From assembly GCF_004353825.1 (NCBI RefSeq), contig NZ_SMNA01000002.1, positions 310,001 to 374,000 on the forward strand: a stretch of 64,000 nucleotides of DNA, in the 5' to 3' direction. The stretch comes from Occultella glacieicola (lineage in GTDB: Bacteria > Actinomycetota > Actinomycetes > Actinomycetales > Beutenbergiaceae). The notes under the pieces are model-generated. The model saw only the letters and a program-made list of their open reading frames with translations. It did no database searches and was not told the origin of the DNA. Shown one piece after another: positions 61,322 through 64,000 of the stretch. The position numbers and the translations under genes were made by a program. Numbering within the stretch: the first letter of the stretch is position 1; each line of letters starts with the position of its first letter.

Positions 61322-62484
61322 CGGGACACCCCCCGGTCGGGGATCAGCCGGGCCACCACGAGCATCACCACGGCGAAGCCGAGCATGATCGCGATCGGCG
61401 CCGCGAGGTCGGCGAGCCCACCGCCGCCCGAGGTGATCCCGAGTCCCCGGGTGAAGGCCGCGATCGGGTTCAGGTCGAGGACCCGCGCGAGCGCCCCGGA
61501 CGCGCTCACCGGGAAGAACGCGCCTCCGGAGATGCCGAGCACCATGGCCAGGATCGACTGGATGATGCCGGCCTGCTCGGCGGTGCGGGCGAGGCGCACC
61601 ACGATGAACGTCAGTGACGTGATCGCCGTGACCACCGACAGGATCAGGAGCCCGACCAGGGCGAGTGGTCCGAACGAGACGTCGAAGAACAGCCCGCCGA
61701 GAGTCAGCAGGACCGAGGTCGCGACGACGCCGAGGATGAACCCGGTCAGCGCCTTCGCGAGCACGATCAGGCCTGGGCGCATCGGCATCGACTGGAGCCG
61801 GGCCAGCGTGCCCTCCTGCCGCTCGGCGATCAGGCCGAGCACGCCGAACCCGACCGTGAACGTCAGGAACAGACCGGCCTGGCCGGCCACGAGCGAGGCC
61901 CCGGGCCCGAGCTGCTCGTCGGACGTCTGGCCCGCAACGGTGTCGATGGTCGGCCCAGCGGTGGCCGCCTCCTGCGCGACCCGCCCCAGCTCCTCGGGGT
62001 TCAGTCCCAGCCCGCCGCCCGCCGTGGCTGCGACGGTCCCCGCCGCGTAGGCGTCGAGCACGGACTGGCTGACGACGATCACGACGCCGGTCTCGAGCCC
62101 GGAGGTGTCCCCCTCGACGAACTCGAGTGCGCCGCCGGTGCCGGAGAGCACGTCCTGGCCGAAGCCGTCCGGAACGATCATGGCCAGGTTGACCTCGCCG
62201 TCGGCCACGGCCGTTCGCGCCGTCCCGGCCGACATCTGCTCGACGGTGACGTCGATGACGCCGGTCCCGGTGATCGCCTCGACGAGCGTCCCCGCAACCT
62301 CGTCGTCGGCCGGTGCCGATACCGCGACCGTCACGGGCTCGAGCTCGATCTCGTCGGTCCCACCGAAGACGAGGTTGAACACGAACATCAGGGCAAGCGG
62401 CACGATCAGCGAGAAGATGATCACCGACTTGTCGCGGATGCGTTGGCGCAGGTCGGAGGTGGTCATCACCCAGAGTTGACGCAT
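61318..62484 (-). CDS. ABC-2 type transporter permease (first of pair)
   Basis: Encodes 388 residues, same layout as its neighbour: helix VIIFSLIVPLALMFVFNLVF, a large extracellular domain with SGTGGALEFVEGD, then five helices. The two are paralogous and probably form a heterodimer. It starts 4 nt after the ATPase gene ends. Confidence 0.82.
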   Translation of the reverse strand: MRQLWVMTTSDLRQRIRDKSVIIFSLIVPLALMFVFNLVFGGTDEIELEPVTVAVSAPADDEVAGTLVEAITGTGVIDVTVEQMSAGTARTAVADGEVNLAMIVPDGFGQDVLSGTGGALEFVEGDTSGLETGVVIVVSQSVLDAYAAGTVAATAGGGLGLNPEELGRVAQEAATAGPTIDTVAGQTSDEQLGPGASLVAGQAGLFLTFTVGFGVLGLIAERQEGTLARLQSMPMRPGLIVLAKALTGFILGVVATSVLLTLGGLFFDVSFGPLALVGLLILSVVTAITSLTFIVVRLARTAEQAGIIQSILAMVLGISGGAFFPVSASGALARVLDLNPIAAFTRGLGITSGGGGLADLAAPIAIMLGFAVVMLVVARLIPDRGVSR

Positions 62485-62488
62485 CGGA

Positions 62489-63454
62489 TCAGTCCCGCAG
62501 CGCTTTGCCGGTCAGGTGCAGGAAGACCTGCTCGAGGTTCGGGCGGGTGATCTCGACGTCGGCCAGCGTCACGCCCGCCGCGGTGGCTCGGGTGACGAGT
62601 TCGGCGACGGCGGTGGGCGCGTCGCGGACGGCGAGGGAGAGTCCGGTCCGGTCGGCGTCGACCTGCTCGACGGCGGCCAGGCCACCCAGGGCGTCGGCGG
62701 CCGCGGCGAGGTCACCGGAACCGTCCAGCCGGACCCGGTCCAGCCCTCCGATGAGCCGGATCAGTTCGTCCCGGGTGCCCTCGGCCTGCAGTTGACCCGA
62801 GTCGACGATGCCGATGCGGTCGCAGAGCCGCTCGGCCTCCTCCATGTAATGGGTCGTGTACAGCACCGCCATTCCCTCGCCCGACAACGCTTCCACCGAC
62901 TCCAGGATCGCGTTGCGCGACTGTGGGTCGACGCCGACGGTCGGCTCGTCGAGGATGAGCAGGGTCGGTCGGTGCAGCAGTCCGATCCCGATGTTCAGGC
63001 GGCGCTTCATACCGCCGGAGTACTCCTTGGCCGGGTCACCGGCTCGGTCGGTCAGCCCCACCAGATCGAGGACCTCGTCGACGCGGGTGGCGAGTTCCTT
63101 GCCGCCCAGGCCCTGCAGCCGGCCGAAGAAGTTCATGTTCTCCCGGCCCTTGAGCTCGGGGTAGATGGCCAGGTCCTGGGGCACGAGCCCGATGTGCCGT
63201 TTCCCGGCGACCCGAGACGGCCCCATCTGCTCACCGAGGACTCGGACCGCTCCGGAGTCGGCGGCGAGCAGCCCGGCGATCATCGAGATCGTCGTGGTCT
63301 TGCCGGCACCGTTGGGCCCGAGCAGACCGTAGGTCTCGCCCGGTGCGATCTCGAAGGAGATGCCGTCGACGGCGGTGAGGTCACCGAACCTGCGCACCAC
63401 CGCCTCGACCTCGAGCACCCGTTGACTCGTCGTGCTACCGCGCTCGTGCGCCAC
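62489..63454 (-). CDS. ABC-2 exporter ATPase (DrrA/CcmA-like)
   Basis: Encodes 321 residues. Walker A GPNGAGKTT, signature EYSGGMKRRLNIGIGLL, Walker B LLILDEPTVGVDPQSR and H-loop TTHYMEEAERL. The C-terminal domain (about 80 residues) resembles the DrrA-type regulatory domain, ending with ITRPNLEQVFLHLTGKALRD. It powers export of an unknown drug, lipid or polymer. GTG 63454 with GGGGG upstream is chosen over ATG 63502. Confidence 0.86.
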   Translation of the reverse strand: MAHERGSTTSQRVLEVEAVVRRFGDLTAVDGISFEIAPGETYGLLGPNGAGKTTTISMIAGLLAADSGAVRVLGEQMGPSRVAGKRHIGLVPQDLAIYPELKGRENMNFFGRLQGLGGKELATRVDEVLDLVGLTDRAGDPAKEYSGGMKRRLNIGIGLLHRPTLLILDEPTVGVDPQSRNAILESVEALSGEGMAVLYTTHYMEEAERLCDRIGIVDSGQLQAEGTRDELIRLIGGLDRVRLDGSGDLAAAADALGGLAAVEQVDADRTGLSLAVRDAPTAVAELVTRATAAGVTLADVEITRPNLEQVFLHLTGKALRD

Positions 63455-63540
63455 TCGGCCCCCAGCAATCGATTCGTCCCCGGTCCGGTGCCATCGTGGC
63501 ATACCCCGGCGCCCACGTGGAGGGCCCGTAGGCTGCGGAT

Positions 63541-64000
63541 GTGCACCCCTCTCGCGCCGGACTCACCGATCTCGCGGCCAGGGCCGCCGCGGGGCGCTTC
63601 GAGCCGCTCGGCGGGGCACACGCCTACTCGCGGGAGGCCGCCAAGGGTTTCCGGCGGTCCGGGGTGCTGTTGCTATTCACCCCGACGGCGTCCCCCGGCT
63701 CGGGCGCGGACTCGAACTCGGGTCAGGGTCTGGACCTGTTCCTGGTCCAGCGGTCCCCGTTGCTGCGGCACCATCCGGGGCAGATCGCGCTCCCGGGTGG
63801 ACGGCTCGAGCCCGGTGAGGACGCGGTCGCCGCCGCCGTGCGCGAGGCGCACGAGGAGACCGGGATCAGTCCCGACCAGGTGGAGGTCCTCGGGCCGATC
63901 CCGCCGGTCCTGGTGCCGCTGAGCGAGTTCGTGGTCACGCCCGTCCTGGCCTGGTCGGAGACCGCCCACGCGGGCGACGAGGTGGAACCCGGAGAGGTGC
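63541..64000 (+). CDS. NUDIX hydrolase, CoA pyrophosphatase-like (partial, runs off the window)
   Basis: At least 153 residues. The Nudix box GGRLEPGEDAVAAAVREAHEETGI spans about 87-110 and is complete, with LRHHPGQIALPGG before it as in NudL-type CoA pyrophosphatases, which split CoA into phosphopantetheine and ADP. A UPF0035-like signature is therefore likely. GTG 63541 is the first start after an in-frame TAG at 63529 and lies 6 nt after TAGGCT (leaderless). The C terminus is outside the window. Confidence 0.82.
   Translation, partial: MHPSRAGLTDLAARAAAGRFEPLGGAHAYSREAAKGFRRSGVLLLFTPTASPGSGADSNSGQGLDLFLVQRSPLLRHHPGQIALPGGRLEPGEDAVAAAVREAHEETGISPDQVEVLGPIPPVLVPLSEFVVTPVLAWSETAHAGDEVEPGEV

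Noticed and set aside
1-64000. tRNA/rRNA genes, insertion sequences, prophage or integrase sites
   Set aside because: Reading both strands I found no cloverleaf-like tRNA, no transposase or integrase protein and no terminal repeats. Uniform GC also argues against a recent island.

Overview
This is a high-GC (roughly 70% or more) actinobacterial chromosomal segment. WhiB1, PdtaS, mycothiol-type DinB and DUF2505 proteins, an actinobacterial Tad pilus locus, and many genes with a TAnnnT box 6-8 nt before the start codon (leaderless promoters) all point to Actinomycetota. Three sugar ABC systems of the CUT1 type and an ectoine uptake system fit a free-living Micrococcales bacterium (Ruania/Beutenbergia/Georgenia-like), but the genus is a guess. 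I see no insertion sequence, prophage, tRNA, rRNA or CRISPR array.

Layout. 1-9.6 kb: a Bcr/CflA drug exporter, an HhH-GPD repair protein, the ehuBCDA ectoine/hydroxyectoine importer, a GPH-type symporter coupled to a PLP decarboxylase, and a mycothiol-dependent-enzyme-like metalloprotein. 9.6-14.2 kb (minus): a Tad/Flp pilus operon tadA-tadB-tadC-pilin-tadE-tadE-tadG, in which a one-base insertion fuses tadB in frame to tadC. 14.3-16.7 kb: a transmembrane Ser/Thr kinase preceded by a candidate leaderless 20-codon ORF, then DUF488. 16.7-22.3 kb: a fructan importer with intracellular GH32 and a convergent LacI regulator; its candidate operator occurs twice before the operon and once before the regulator. 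22.4-28.2 kb: a secreted SH3/peptidase-like protein, a coiled-coil protein built of 14-residue repeats, a second sugar ABC operon and an SRPBCC protein.

28.2-43.8 kb: housekeeping and regulatory genes. These are an SRAP protein, an adenosine-kinase-like PfkB kinase, TetR plus alpha/beta hydrolase, a ketopantoate-reductase-like protein, a NarL-type two-component system beside a MacB/FtsX-type ABC exporter, RecQ, and TetR plus a DHA2 exporter. 43.8-50.6 kb: an FHA-EccC-like type VII secretion ATPase with no other ESX genes in view, then whiB1 divergently paired with pdtaS as in mycobacteria. 50.6-55.3 kb: a third sugar ABC operon with double LacI operators and its own LacI regulator; a near-identical operator lies before the second sugar operon. 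55.3-64 kb: an AlkZ-like winged-helix protein, DUF4342, a GlxA-type AraC regulator, glutathione-independent formaldehyde dehydrogenase, a DrrA/ABC-2 exporter and the start of a NUDIX CoA pyrophosphatase.

No searches or computations were run. Family calls rest on recognised motifs, and operator calls rest on symmetry, position and repetition.
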